A stretch of DNA of 64,000 bases, taken from the NCBI RefSeq assembly GCF_016863035.1, contig NZ_BOOC01000003.1, forward strand, positions 124,001 through 188,000. Reading direction: 5' to 3'. Shown one piece after another: positions 50,077 through 57,895 of the stretch (position 1 is its first letter; the number at the start of each line of letters is the position of its first letter). Source of the stretch: Microbispora corallina (lineage in GTDB: Bacteria > Actinomycetota > Actinomycetes > Streptosporangiales > Streptosporangiaceae). Both the position numbers and the translations under genes were made by a program. Below the pieces are notes generated by a model. The model was not told where the DNA came from. It did not search any database and saw only the letters and a program-made list of their open reading frames with translations.

Positions 50077-51288
50077 TTGATCACATCGCACAACGGGCCT
50101 CAGCCGGCCGACTTCACCGACGTCCGGGCGACCAACCTGGCCGTGGTGCTGCGGTTCGTCCGGGAGAACGCCCCGTGCTCCCGGGCGGACATCGCGGCCT
50201 CGACCGGCCTGAACAAGGCCACCGTGTCGAGCCTGGTGGCCGACCTGATCGACCGGCGGCTGCTGCGCGAGACCGGCCTCACCGAGCACCGCGTCGGCCG
50301 CCCGGCGACCATGCTGGTGCTCGACGGCTCGCCGTACGCGGCCATCGGGATCGAGGTCAACGTCGACTACATCACGGCGGTGGCGGTCGACCTGAAGGGG
50401 GAGGAGCTGCTGAACTGGCGGCGCTCCTTCCCCGGGGGCGCCTCCACCGCCGGGCAGGCCGTGGTCGCGCTGGCGGCCATCGCCCGCCGGGTGGTCAGCC
50501 GCATGACCAAGGAGGCCCGGCAGGTGCTCGGCCTCACCGTCGCCGTCCCCGGCCTGGTCGACGTCAACGGGTCGGTCCGCGTCGCGCCCAACCTGGGCTG
50601 GCGCGACGCCGACCTGTGCGGCGACCTCACCAAGGCGCTGCGAGACCCCGGATTCCCGGTGTTCGTGGACAACGACGCCAACCTGGCCGCCCTCGCGGAG
50701 CACCGGTTCGGGCCGCACCGCAACGCCGCCGACCTCGTGTACGTCACGGGGGAGGTCGGCGTGGGGGCCGGCGTGGTCCTGGACGGCCGGCTGAGGCGCG
50801 GCGGCCAGGGCTACAGCGGGGAGATCGGGCACATCGAGATCGACCCGGCGGGCCCGCCGTGCCGCTGCGGCCGCCGGGGATGCCTGGAGGCCGTGGCCGG
50901 CGTGGGCGCGATCCTGTCGCGCACCGCGCCCGACGCGTCGCCCTCCGAGCTGGAGCTGGAGATCGACGAGGTCGTACGGCGGGCCAGGGCGGGCGAGCCC
51001 GAGGTCCTGGCGCTGCTGGAGCGGGTGGGCCGCGACCTCGGCGCGGGGATGGCCGTCGTGGCCAACCTGCTCAACCCTGAGGTCGTCATCCTCGGCGGCT
51101 ACTACGTCCCGCTCGCGCCGTGGCTGGTGCGGTGCGCGGAGGAGGAGATGTACGCCCGGGTCCTCGCGCCCGGCGGGGGCGGCTGCCGCCTGGAGGTCTC
51201 CACCCTCGGGTACGGCGCGGCCGCCCTGGGCGCCGCCGCACGCGTGCTCGACTCGGTCGACTCCGGCCGCCTGCCGGCCCAGCGCTGA
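50077..51288 (+). CDS. ROK-family transcriptional regulator
   Basis: XylR/NagC-type regulator of 403 aa. An N-terminal winged helix (about 18-75: LAVVLRFVRENAPCSRADIAASTGLNKATVSSLV) precedes a sugar-kinase-like domain. This has the ROK zinc site CRCGRRGCLEAVAG and DNDANLAALAEHRFG. The ATP-binding loops look poorly conserved, as usual for regulators. A TTG at 50077 is the only reasonable start given an upstream in-frame stop. It precedes the GH3/LacI/GH1 operon on the same strand, separated by 232 bp with that operon's own operators. Ligand is probably xylose, glucose or a beta-glucoside, by context only. Confidence 0.92.
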   Translation: MITSHNGPQPADFTDVRATNLAVVLRFVRENAPCSRADIAASTGLNKATVSSLVADLIDRRLLRETGLTEHRVGRPATMLVLDGSPYAAIGIEVNVDYITAVAVDLKGEELLNWRRSFPGGASTAGQAVVALAAIARRVVSRMTKEARQVLGLTVAVPGLVDVNGSVRVAPNLGWRDADLCGDLTKALRDPGFPVFVDNDANLAALAEHRFGPHRNAADLVYVTGEVGVGAGVVLDGRLRRGGQGYSGEIGHIEIDPAGPPCRCGRRGCLEAVAGVGAILSRTAPDASPSELELEIDEVVRRARAGEPEVLALLERVGRDLGAGMAVVANLLNPEVVILGGYYVPLAPWLVRCAEEEMYARVLAPGGGGCRLEVSTLGYGAAALGAAARVLDSVDSGRLPAQR

Positions 51289-51318
51289 GCCGTTTCCGGG
51301 GGGCCGCCGGTAAGGGTC

Positions 51319-51347
51319 TTGACCTGAGCCGGAAGAGACGGCAGTCT
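51319..51347 (+). promoter_or_regulatory. Candidate promoter of the GH3/LacI/GH1 operon
   Basis: TTGACC at 51319-51324 and CAGTCT at 51342-51347 are separated by 17 bases. The first operator starts 48 bases further downstream. Match is approximate. Confidence 0.4.
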
Positions 51348-51394
51348 TCCGGATAAGTCCGGATTAACACAGCAGAAACGTCTCGGCATCGTTT

Positions 51395-51408
51395 TCGAAG
51401 CGCTTCGA
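51395..51408. promoter_or_regulatory. LacI-family operator 1
   Basis: TCGAAGCGCTTCGA, a perfect 14-base palindrome with the central AGCGCT typical of actinomycete CebR/LacI-type operators. An identical copy lies at 51487. Confidence 0.87.
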
Positions 51409-51417
51409 CACCCCCTC

Positions 51418-51430
51418 GGGAGCGCTTCCC
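51418..51430. promoter_or_regulatory. LacI-family operator 2 (degenerate, CebR-like)
   Basis: GGGAGCGCTTCCC keeps the AGCGCT core and GGG/CCC flanks, close to the CebR box TGGGAGCGCTCCCA. It lies between the two perfect operators. Confidence 0.65.
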
Positions 51431-51486
51431 CCGAACCGCACACCGATCCTCTCCAAGCGCCTTCCGGCGCGTTTCTCGGCAGGTCA

Positions 51487-51500
51487 TCGAAGCGCTTCGA
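51487..51500. promoter_or_regulatory. LacI-family operator 3
   Basis: TCGAAGCGCTTCGA, second perfect copy, 21 bases before the GH3 start. A repressor bound here would block transcription and overlap the translation initiation region. Confidence 0.87.
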
Positions 51501-51520
51501 CACGAAGGGTGGGTCTCCCG

Positions 51521-54331
51521 ATGAACGATCCCGCTCCCGGCCCGGCATTCCGGAACCCCGCGCTGCCCGTCGCGGAGCGGGTCGCCGACCTGCTCGCCCG
51601 GCTCACGCTCGAGGAGCGGATCGGCCTGCTGCACCAGTACCAGGCGCCGGTCGAACGGCTCGGGCTGCGGGCCTTCCGCACGGGCACCGAGGCGCTGCAC
51701 GGCCTGGCCTGGCACGGCCCGGCCACCGTGTTCCCCCAGGCCGTGGGGCTGGCCAGCACGTGGAACCCGGACCTGGTCCGCGAGGTGGGGGAGGCGACCG
51801 CCGACGAGGTGCTGGCCTTCCACCACAAGGACCCGGCCGGCGTGGGGCGCAACGTCTGGGCGCCCGTGGTGAACCCGCTCCGCGACCCCCGGTGGGGCCG
51901 CAACGAGGAGGGCTACTCCGAGGACCCCTGGCTCACCGGCGTGATGGGCACGGCCTACGCCCGTGGCCTGCGCGGCGACCACGACGTGCTGAAGACGGCC
52001 CCCACGCTCAAGCACTTCCTCGCGTACAACAACGAGACCGACCGGTGCGTCAGCAGCAGCAGCGTGCCGCCCCGGGTGCTGCACGAGTACGAGCTGAGGG
52101 CGTTCCGCCGGCCCCTGGAGTCGGGGGCGGCGGTGGCCGTGATGCCGTCGTACAACCTGGTCAACGGCCGGCCGGCGCACCTGTCCCCGCTGATCGGCGG
52201 GCTGCTGCGGACGTGGGCCGACGGCGACCTGCTCGTGGTGAGCGACGCCTACGCCCCGGGCAACCTCACCCGCCTGCAGGGCTACCACAGGGACCTGCCC
52301 GAGGCGTACGCGCACGCGATCCGGGCGGGGCTGGACAGCTTCACGCAGGACGACGACGACCCGTCCGCCACGCTTGGCCACATCCGGGAGGCCCTGCGCC
52401 GGGGTCTGCTCGACGAGGCCGACGTCGAGGCGGCCGCGCGGCACGTGCTCTCGATCCGGATCCGGCTGGGCGACCTCGACCCGGCGACGCCGTACGACGA
52501 CGTGACGCAGGAGGTGGTCAACAGCCCCGAGCACCAGGCGCTCGCGCGGGAGGCCGCCCGCCAGTCGATCACGCTGCTGAAGAACGACGGCATCCTGCCG
52601 CTGCGTGCCCCGAAGACGGTCGCGGTCGTCGGCCCGCTGGCCGACGCGCTGTTCGAGGACTGGTACAGCGGCACGCTGCCGTACCAGGTGACGGCCCTCG
52701 CCGGGCTGTCCGAGCGGTGCGCGACCGTCTACTGCGAGGGTGTGGACAGGGTGGCCCTGCGGGTGGAGGGCGGCTACCTGGCGGCCGGCTCCGACCCGCA
52801 GGGCGGCCCGCTGTGGGTGGGGCCCGAGCGCTCGGGCTTCGACGTGTTCGACTGGGGCGGGGGCGCGTTCGCGTTCCGCGCCGCGGCCAACGGGCGGCAC
52901 GTGTCCGTCGCCGCGGACGGCGTGCTCGTCAACGACCAGCCGGGCCCGAGCGGCTGGGAGGTGCGCCAGACGTTCCGCATGGAGGAGCGGCCGCGGGGAG
53001 TGGTGCTGCGCAACATCTCGACCGGCCACTACGTCGCGGTGGAGGGCGGTGTCGTCGGGACCGTCGAGGACCCGGAGGCGGCCGCCGTCCTCGTCGTCGA
53101 GCTCATGGAGAGCGGCGCGGAGCGGGCGGCGCGCGCGGCGGCCCAGGCCGACGTCGCCGTCGTGGTCGCCGGGGACCACCCGCTCGTGAACGGCCGGGAG
53201 ACCGAGGACAGGTCCGACCTCGCGCTGCCGGCCCGGCAGGAGGCGCTGGTGCGGGCCGTCCACGCGGCCAACCCGGCCACCGTGCTCGTGGTGTCCAGCG
53301 GCTACCCGTTCGCGGTGACCTGGGCCGACGAGCACCTGCCGGCGGTGCTGTGGTCGGCGCACGGCGGCCAGGAGTACGGCCGGGCGCTGGCCGCCGTGCT
53401 GTTCGGGGACGAGGACCCCGGCGGCAGGCTCACCCAGACCTGGTACCGCTCGGCGGCGGAGCTGCCCGACCTGTTCGACTACGACGTGATCGCCTCGGAC
53501 GCGACCTACCTCTACTACCGCGGCCGGCCGCTCTACCCGTTCGGCCACGGCCTGAGCTACACGCGCTTCGCGTACGCGGACCTGGAGCTGTCCGCCGATG
53601 TCCTCGCCCCCGGCGGGACGCTGACCGCGCGGGTGACGGTGACCAACACCGGCGACCGGGAGGGGGATGAGGTCGTCCAGTTCTACACGCACCAGCAGCG
53701 CTCCCGGGTCAAGCAGCCCGTCCGCCAGCTCCGCGGCTTCCGCAAGGTGCGCCTCGCGCCGGGCGAGAGCCGTACGGTGTCGGTGCAGGTCCCCGCGGCC
53801 GACCTGGCCTTCTGGGACGTGACCCGGGGCCGTTTCGTCGTGGAGGAGGCCGCGCACAAGCTGATGGTGGGCCGGTCGTCGCGGGACATCGCCCTGGCGG
53901 CGCGCTTCACGGTCGCGGGCGAGCGGATCCCGCCCCGGGACCTGTCGGCCCGGCCTCTGGACGCGGCCGATCACGACGAGTACGACGGAGTGGTGCTGTG
54001 CGACGCGGCGCCGGAGGCGGGCGACGCGGTCCGCGCCGCCGGGGCGGGGGCGTGGGTCTCCTTCCGGGACGCCGATTTCGGCCGCCCGGGGGCCGGGCCG
54101 TCCGCGTGCGCGCTGGCCGTGTCGAGCACGGAGGGCGGGGTGGTGACGTTGCGGGTCGACGACCCCCTGTGCGGGGACGTGATCGGCGCGGTGACCGTGC
54201 CGCCGACGGCCGCGCGGCACGACCTCGTCGAGGTCGTCACGCCCCTGGCGGGATCGCCGGGAGTGCGCGACCTTTATGTGGTGTTCGAGAGCGAGGGAGT
54301 CACGGTGAGCACGCTGGGGTTCCGCCCGTGA
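51521..54331 (+). CDS. Cytoplasmic GH3 glycosidase, paralogue of the secreted enzyme
   Basis: Exo-glycosidase of 936 aa, no signal peptide. Layout copies the gene at 33626: N-terminal barrel with RDPRWGRNEEGYSEDP and nucleophile D242 in VVSDAYAPGN, a trefoil-like insert at about 410-530 in the C-terminal GH3 domain, fibronectin-III-like domain (about 693-790) and a CBM6-like tail (about 820-936). The ATG at 51521 is preceded by AAGGGTGGG; the GTG at 51509 would fall inside that site. It probably splits imported beta-gluco- or xylo-oligosaccharides. Its stop overlaps the GTG of the LacI gene (GTGA), and three LacI-type operators precede it. Confidence 0.92.
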   Translation: MNDPAPGPAFRNPALPVAERVADLLARLTLEERIGLLHQYQAPVERLGLRAFRTGTEALHGLAWHGPATVFPQAVGLASTWNPDLVREVGEATADEVLAFHHKDPAGVGRNVWAPVVNPLRDPRWGRNEEGYSEDPWLTGVMGTAYARGLRGDHDVLKTAPTLKHFLAYNNETDRCVSSSSVPPRVLHEYELRAFRRPLESGAAVAVMPSYNLVNGRPAHLSPLIGGLLRTWADGDLLVVSDAYAPGNLTRLQGYHRDLPEAYAHAIRAGLDSFTQDDDDPSATLGHIREALRRGLLDEADVEAAARHVLSIRIRLGDLDPATPYDDVTQEVVNSPEHQALAREAARQSITLLKNDGILPLRAPKTVAVVGPLADALFEDWYSGTLPYQVTALAGLSERCATVYCEGVDRVALRVEGGYLAAGSDPQGGPLWVGPERSGFDVFDWGGGAFAFRAAANGRHVSVAADGVLVNDQPGPSGWEVRQTFRMEERPRGVVLRNISTGHYVAVEGGVVGTVEDPEAAAVLVVELMESGAERAARAAAQADVAVVVAGDHPLVNGRETEDRSDLALPARQEALVRAVHAANPATVLVVSSGYPFAVTWADEHLPAVLWSAHGGQEYGRALAAVLFGDEDPGGRLTQTWYRSAAELPDLFDYDVIASDATYLYYRGRPLYPFGHGLSYTRFAYADLELSADVLAPGGTLTARVTVTNTGDREGDEVVQFYTHQQRSRVKQPVRQLRGFRKVRLAPGESRTVSVQVPAADLAFWDVTRGRFVVEEAAHKLMVGRSSRDIALAARFTVAGERIPPRDLSARPLDAADHDEYDGVVLCDAAPEAGDAVRAAGAGAWVSFRDADFGRPGAGPSACALAVSSTEGGVVTLRVDDPLCGDVIGAVTVPPTAARHDLVEVVTPLAGSPGVRDLYVVFESEGVTVSTLGFRP

Positions 54332-55329
54332 GGACGGTGACGATCGCCGACGTCGCCAGGCACGCCGGCGTCGCCGTCAGCACCGTCTCGTACGTCCTGA
54401 GCGGCAAGCGGGCCATCTCGGCCACGACCCGGCAGCGCGTCCTCGACAGCGTCCGGACCCTCGGCTACCACCCGAACGCGGGCGCCCGGGCCCTCGCGAG
54501 CAAGCGCGCCAAGGTCATCGCCCTGGTGCTCCCGCTGCGGGCCGGAATGAACCTGCCGGTCCTCATGCAGTTCGCGACCTCCGTGGTGACCACCGCCCGG
54601 CAGTACGACCACGACGTGCTGCTCATGACCGCCGACGAGGGACCCGACGGGCTGCGCCGGGTGGCGGCGAGCGCGCTCGTCGACGGGCTGCTGCTGATGG
54701 ACGTGGAGATCCACGACCCCCGGGTGCCGCTGCTGCGGGAGCTGGCCGAGCCGAGCGTGCTCATCGGTTTCCCCGCCGACCCGGAGGGGCTGACCTGTGT
54801 CGACCTCGACTTCGCGAAGGCCGGTGCGCTGTGCGCCGACCACCTCGCCGAGCTCGGCCACCGGCAGATCGCGCTGCTCGGCGCCCCGCGCGTGGTCTAC
54901 GAGCGTGGCACCGGCTTCGCCGAGCGGACGATGGCCGGCTTCACCGAGGCGGCCGTGCGCCACGGACTCGACGCGGACGCCCGGCCCTGCGAGGAGTCGT
55001 TCGACGAGGTCCACGGCGCCGTGAAGCTCCTGCTCGACGAGCGTCCGGGGCTGTCCGGGCTGGTCGTGCACAACGAGGCCGCGGCCGGCCACGTGCTCGG
55101 GGCGCTGCGCATGCTCGGCCGCCGGGTGCCGGAGGACGTCTCGGTGGTGGCGATCTGCCCCGACGACGTGGCCGAGCGGGCCAGCCCGGCGCTCACCTCG
55201 GTCCTCATCCCGGCCGAGGACGTCGGCCACCAGGCCGTGCGGCTGCTCATGGCCAAGCTGGACGGGCACGCCGTCCCCCAGTCGACCCTCCTCGAACCAC
55301 GGCTGACGACACGCGGGAGCACGCGATGA
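54328..55329 (+). CDS. LacI-family regulator of the beta-glucoside operon
   Basis: Repressor of 333 aa with N-terminal helix-turn-helix TIADVARHAGVAVSTVSYVLSG (about 5-26) and effector domain through about 330 (LVLPLRAGMNLPVLMQFA, GLVVHNEAAAGHVLGALR). The start GTG at 54328 overlaps the GH3 stop, and its own stop overlaps the GH1 ATG, giving three translationally coupled genes. The operators TCGAAGCGCTTCGA (51395, 51487) and the CebR-like site between them are its likely targets. A cellobiose-type inducer is inferred from the enzymes. Confidence 0.93.
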   Translation: MRTVTIADVARHAGVAVSTVSYVLSGKRAISATTRQRVLDSVRTLGYHPNAGARALASKRAKVIALVLPLRAGMNLPVLMQFATSVVTTARQYDHDVLLMTADEGPDGLRRVAASALVDGLLLMDVEIHDPRVPLLRELAEPSVLIGFPADPEGLTCVDLDFAKAGALCADHLAELGHRQIALLGAPRVVYERGTGFAERTMAGFTEAAVRHGLDADARPCEESFDEVHGAVKLLLDERPGLSGLVVHNEAAAGHVLGALRMLGRRVPEDVSVVAICPDDVAERASPALTSVLIPAEDVGHQAVRLLMAKLDGHAVPQSTLLEPRLTTRGSTR

Positions 55330-56609
55330 CCACCTTCCCCGACGGGTTCCTCTGGGGCGCGGCCACCGCCTCCTACCAGATCGAGGGAGCCGTCCGCGAG
55401 GACGGCCGGGTGCCCTCGATCTGGGACGTCTTCTCCCACACCCCGGGAGCGACGGACGACGGGCACACCGGCGACGTGGCCTGCGACCACTACCACCGGT
55501 ACGCCGAGGACGTCGAGATCATGGCCTGGCTGGGCCTGCGGGCCTACCGCTTCTCGGTGGCCTGGCCGCGCCTGGCGGACCTCGGCTTCTACGACCGGCT
55601 CGTGGACGCGCTGCTCGCCCGGGGCATCGCGCCGGTCGCCACCCTCTACCACTGGGACCTGCCCCAGGACCTGCAGGACGAGGGCGGCTGGACCAACCGC
55701 GACACGGCGTACCGCTTCGCCGACTACGCCGGGCGGGTGTACGACCGGCTCGGCGACCGGGTGGCCACCTGGACCACGCTCAACGAGCCGTGGGTGTCCG
55801 CCTTCGTCGGGTACGGCTCCGGCCGGCACGCCCCCGGCGTCAGCGACCCGGCCGCGGCCTTCACGGCCGCCCACAACCTCATGCTGGCCCACGGTCTCGG
55901 CGTCCAGGCCCTGCGCGCCGCCGGCGCCTCCTCGGTGTCGATCACGCTCAACCTCACGCCGGTCCTCGGCGACCCCGGGCCGGCCCGGCTCGTCGACGGC
56001 CTGGCCAACCGGCTGTTCCTCGACCCGATCCTGCGCGGGCAGTACCCCCCGGACGTCCTCGACCACCTGTCGCGCTTCACCGAGGTGAACCTGGACGACC
56101 TGCCGGTGATCGCCCAGCCGGTCGACGTGCTCGGCGTCAACTACTACACGGTCAACCGCGTGGTCGCCGACCCGGCGGCCGAGGGGACCCCGGAGTACCC
56201 GGGCAGCCGGGGGATCGCCTGGGAGCCCCCGCGCGGCCGGCCCACGGAAATGGGCTGGGAGGTCGCGCCGTCCGGGCTGGAGGACCTGCTGGTGCGCCTC
56301 GCCGAGGAGTATCCAGGCGTTCCGCTCATGGTCACGGAGAACGGTGCGGCCGTGCCCGACGGCGTGGCCGACCCGGACCGGATCTCCTACCTCGAGTCCC
56401 ATTTCCGGGCCGCCCACGCCGCCCTGGAGAAGGGCGCCGACCTGCGCGGCTACTTCGTGTGGTCGCTGCTGGACAACTTCGAGTGGGCCCGCGGCTACCA
56501 CATGCGGTTCGGCCTGGTGCGGGTCGACTACGACACCCTGGAGCGGACCCCGCGCGACAGCGCCCGCTGGTACCGGAACGTCATCGCCCGCAACGGCCTG
56601 CCGGACTGA
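55326..56609 (+). CDS. GH1 beta-glucosidase with shortened loop
   Basis: Cytoplasmic beta-glucosidase of 427 aa, somewhat short for GH1 (about 450). The start FPDGFLWGAATASYQIEGA is diagnostic. Acid/base E154 lies in TLNEPW and nucleophile E338 in VTENGAA. The segment after YRFSVAWPRL joins directly to GFYDRLVDALL, so the usual PxGxGxVNxxG stretch of about a dozen residues is missing without loss of frame. ATG overlaps the LacI stop (ATGA). It converges with the azoreductase gene, only three bases away and without an obvious terminator. Confidence 0.93.
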   Translation: MTTFPDGFLWGAATASYQIEGAVREDGRVPSIWDVFSHTPGATDDGHTGDVACDHYHRYAEDVEIMAWLGLRAYRFSVAWPRLADLGFYDRLVDALLARGIAPVATLYHWDLPQDLQDEGGWTNRDTAYRFADYAGRVYDRLGDRVATWTTLNEPWVSAFVGYGSGRHAPGVSDPAAAFTAAHNLMLAHGLGVQALRAAGASSVSITLNLTPVLGDPGPARLVDGLANRLFLDPILRGQYPPDVLDHLSRFTEVNLDDLPVIAQPVDVLGVNYYTVNRVVADPAAEGTPEYPGSRGIAWEPPRGRPTEMGWEVAPSGLEDLLVRLAEEYPGVPLMVTENGAAVPDGVADPDRISYLESHFRAAHAALEKGADLRGYFVWSLLDNFEWARGYHMRFGLVRVDYDTLERTPRDSARWYRNVIARNGLPD

Positions 56610-56612
56610 CGC

Positions 56613-57242
56613 TCAGACCAGCGCGAGGGTCCGGGCCCGCGCCCGGGCCGACTCGTGCGCCGCGGTGAGCGAGTCGGCCGCCAGCCCGCGCAGGTCGTGC
56701 ATGGCCGGCGTGGTGTCGGCCAGGGTGAGCTCGGCCGCGATCACGTGCAGGTCGAGCCCGAGTATCTCGGCGAACACCTTGACCAGGTACGGCTCGACGA
56801 AGTCCCAGCCCTCCTTCGGCGTGCCAGGGCCGTACGCGCCGCCCTTGCTGAGCACCAGCGTCGCCGGGCGGCCCGCCACCGGGCTCTCACCGGACGCCCC
56901 GATCGTGCGGCCGACGATGAGGATGTGGTCGATCCACGACTTGAACGTGGACGGCACGCCGTAGTTGTACATCGGGACGGCGAAGAGGTAGGCGTCCGCC
57001 GCGATCAGCTCGTCCAGCAGCGTGTCCTGCAGCGCCGCGGCCGCGCGCTGCTCCGGCGTGAACCCCGCGGCCGGCAGCGACCGGGACAGGATCGCGTCGA
57101 TCCCCAAGTGAGGGACAGGAGCGGCGCCCAGGTCGCGGTAGGTCACCGTGCCCGTCCAACCCTGCCGGAAGGTCGTGGCCACGTCGCGGGAGACCGACCC
57201 CTCGGCGCGGGCGGACGCGTCGATGTGCAGCAAGTGAGGCAT
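56613..57242 (-). CDS. azoR: FMN-dependent NADH-azoreductase (AcpD-like)
   Basis: Flavodoxin-fold oxidoreductase of 209 aa that reduces azo compounds and quinones using NADH. The start LLHIDASARAEGSVSRDVA is the FMN phosphate loop. PMYNYGVPSTFKSWIDHI is the characteristic AzoR segment, followed by LSKGGAYGPGTP. ATG has AAAGG upstream. It diverges from a MarR gene over a pair of direct repeats, so it is probably inducible through that regulator. Confidence 0.93.
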   Translation of the reverse strand: MPHLLHIDASARAEGSVSRDVATTFRQGWTGTVTYRDLGAAPVPHLGIDAILSRSLPAAGFTPEQRAAAALQDTLLDELIAADAYLFAVPMYNYGVPSTFKSWIDHILIVGRTIGASGESPVAGRPATLVLSKGGAYGPGTPKEGWDFVEPYLVKVFAEILGLDLHVIAAELTLADTTPAMHDLRGLAADSLTAAHESARARARTLALV

Positions 57243-57258
57243 GGCAGATCGCCTTTCG

Positions 57259-57286
57259 TTCAGATTGTCTGTGATTCAGACTGTCT
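57259..57286. promoter_or_regulatory. Direct repeats between azoR and MarR genes
   Basis: TTCAGATTGTCT (57259-57270) and TTCAGACTGTCT (57275-57286) recur with a 16-base period; each has a GAC/GTC-like inner symmetry. They lie in the only promoter space of both genes and are likely MarR binding sites. Confidence 0.65.
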
Positions 57287-57328
57287 TGAACTTAGCTCGT
57301 CTGTCAAGCCGAGAGTTATCATGGGGAT

Positions 57329-57895
57329 GTGAAAGAGCTGGCGTGTGATCTCCCCCCGGGCCTCGAGGTCGACTTCGGATGGCTGCTGGGGCAGGCGCTG
57401 CACGCCTACCTGACGGCGACGAGACGCGCGGCGGAGGACCTGCCGTCGGGTCACCGGGGATACCAGGTGCTGTCGGCCGCGGTGCACGAGAGCGCGCGCA
57501 ACCAGATCGAGATGGCCCGCCAGCTCGGGCTCGACCGGACCGTGATGGTCTACCTCGTCGACGACCTGGTGAAGGCGGGGCTGGTCGAGCGGCGGCCCGA
57601 CCCGGCCGACCGGCGCAACCGCCTGGTCGTGGCGACCGATCTCGGCCGCAAGCGGCTCGACGAGGTGTCCTGTGCGATGGACTGCGCCGAGGCGCAGCTG
57701 CTGGAGCCCCTGGACGAGCCCGAGCGCGAGACGTTCCGGCAGTTGCTGCGCCGGGTGGTCGCGGGCCACCTGGCCCACGAGGGGGCGCCCTCGACGTGCT
57801 CCGTGGTGGCCGAGAGCCTAAAGGACGCGCTCGGCGCAGATCATGGCGACCAGCAGCGCGACGAGCGCGCCAAGGTGGACCGCCGGGGACCATAG
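57329..57895 (+). CDS. MarR-family regulator
   Basis: Winged-helix regulator of 188 aa. The DNA-binding part reads IEMARQLGLDRTVMVYLVDDLVKAGLVERRPDPADRRNR, here about 68-106, with the RRNR wing. An N-terminal dimer helix precedes it. The GTG at 57329 has GGGG only two bases upstream; a TTATCA hexamer 8-13 bases upstream could make the transcript leaderless. The last 26 codons overlap the 3' end of the convergent LtrA gene and are of unusual, charged composition. It probably controls azoR. Confidence 0.88.
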   Translation: MKELACDLPPGLEVDFGWLLGQALHAYLTATRRAAEDLPSGHRGYQVLSAAVHESARNQIEMARQLGLDRTVMVYLVDDLVKAGLVERRPDPADRRNRLVVATDLGRKRLDEVSCAMDCAEAQLLEPLDEPERETFRQLLRRVVAGHLAHEGAPSTCSVVAESLKDALGADHGDQQRDERAKVDRRGP

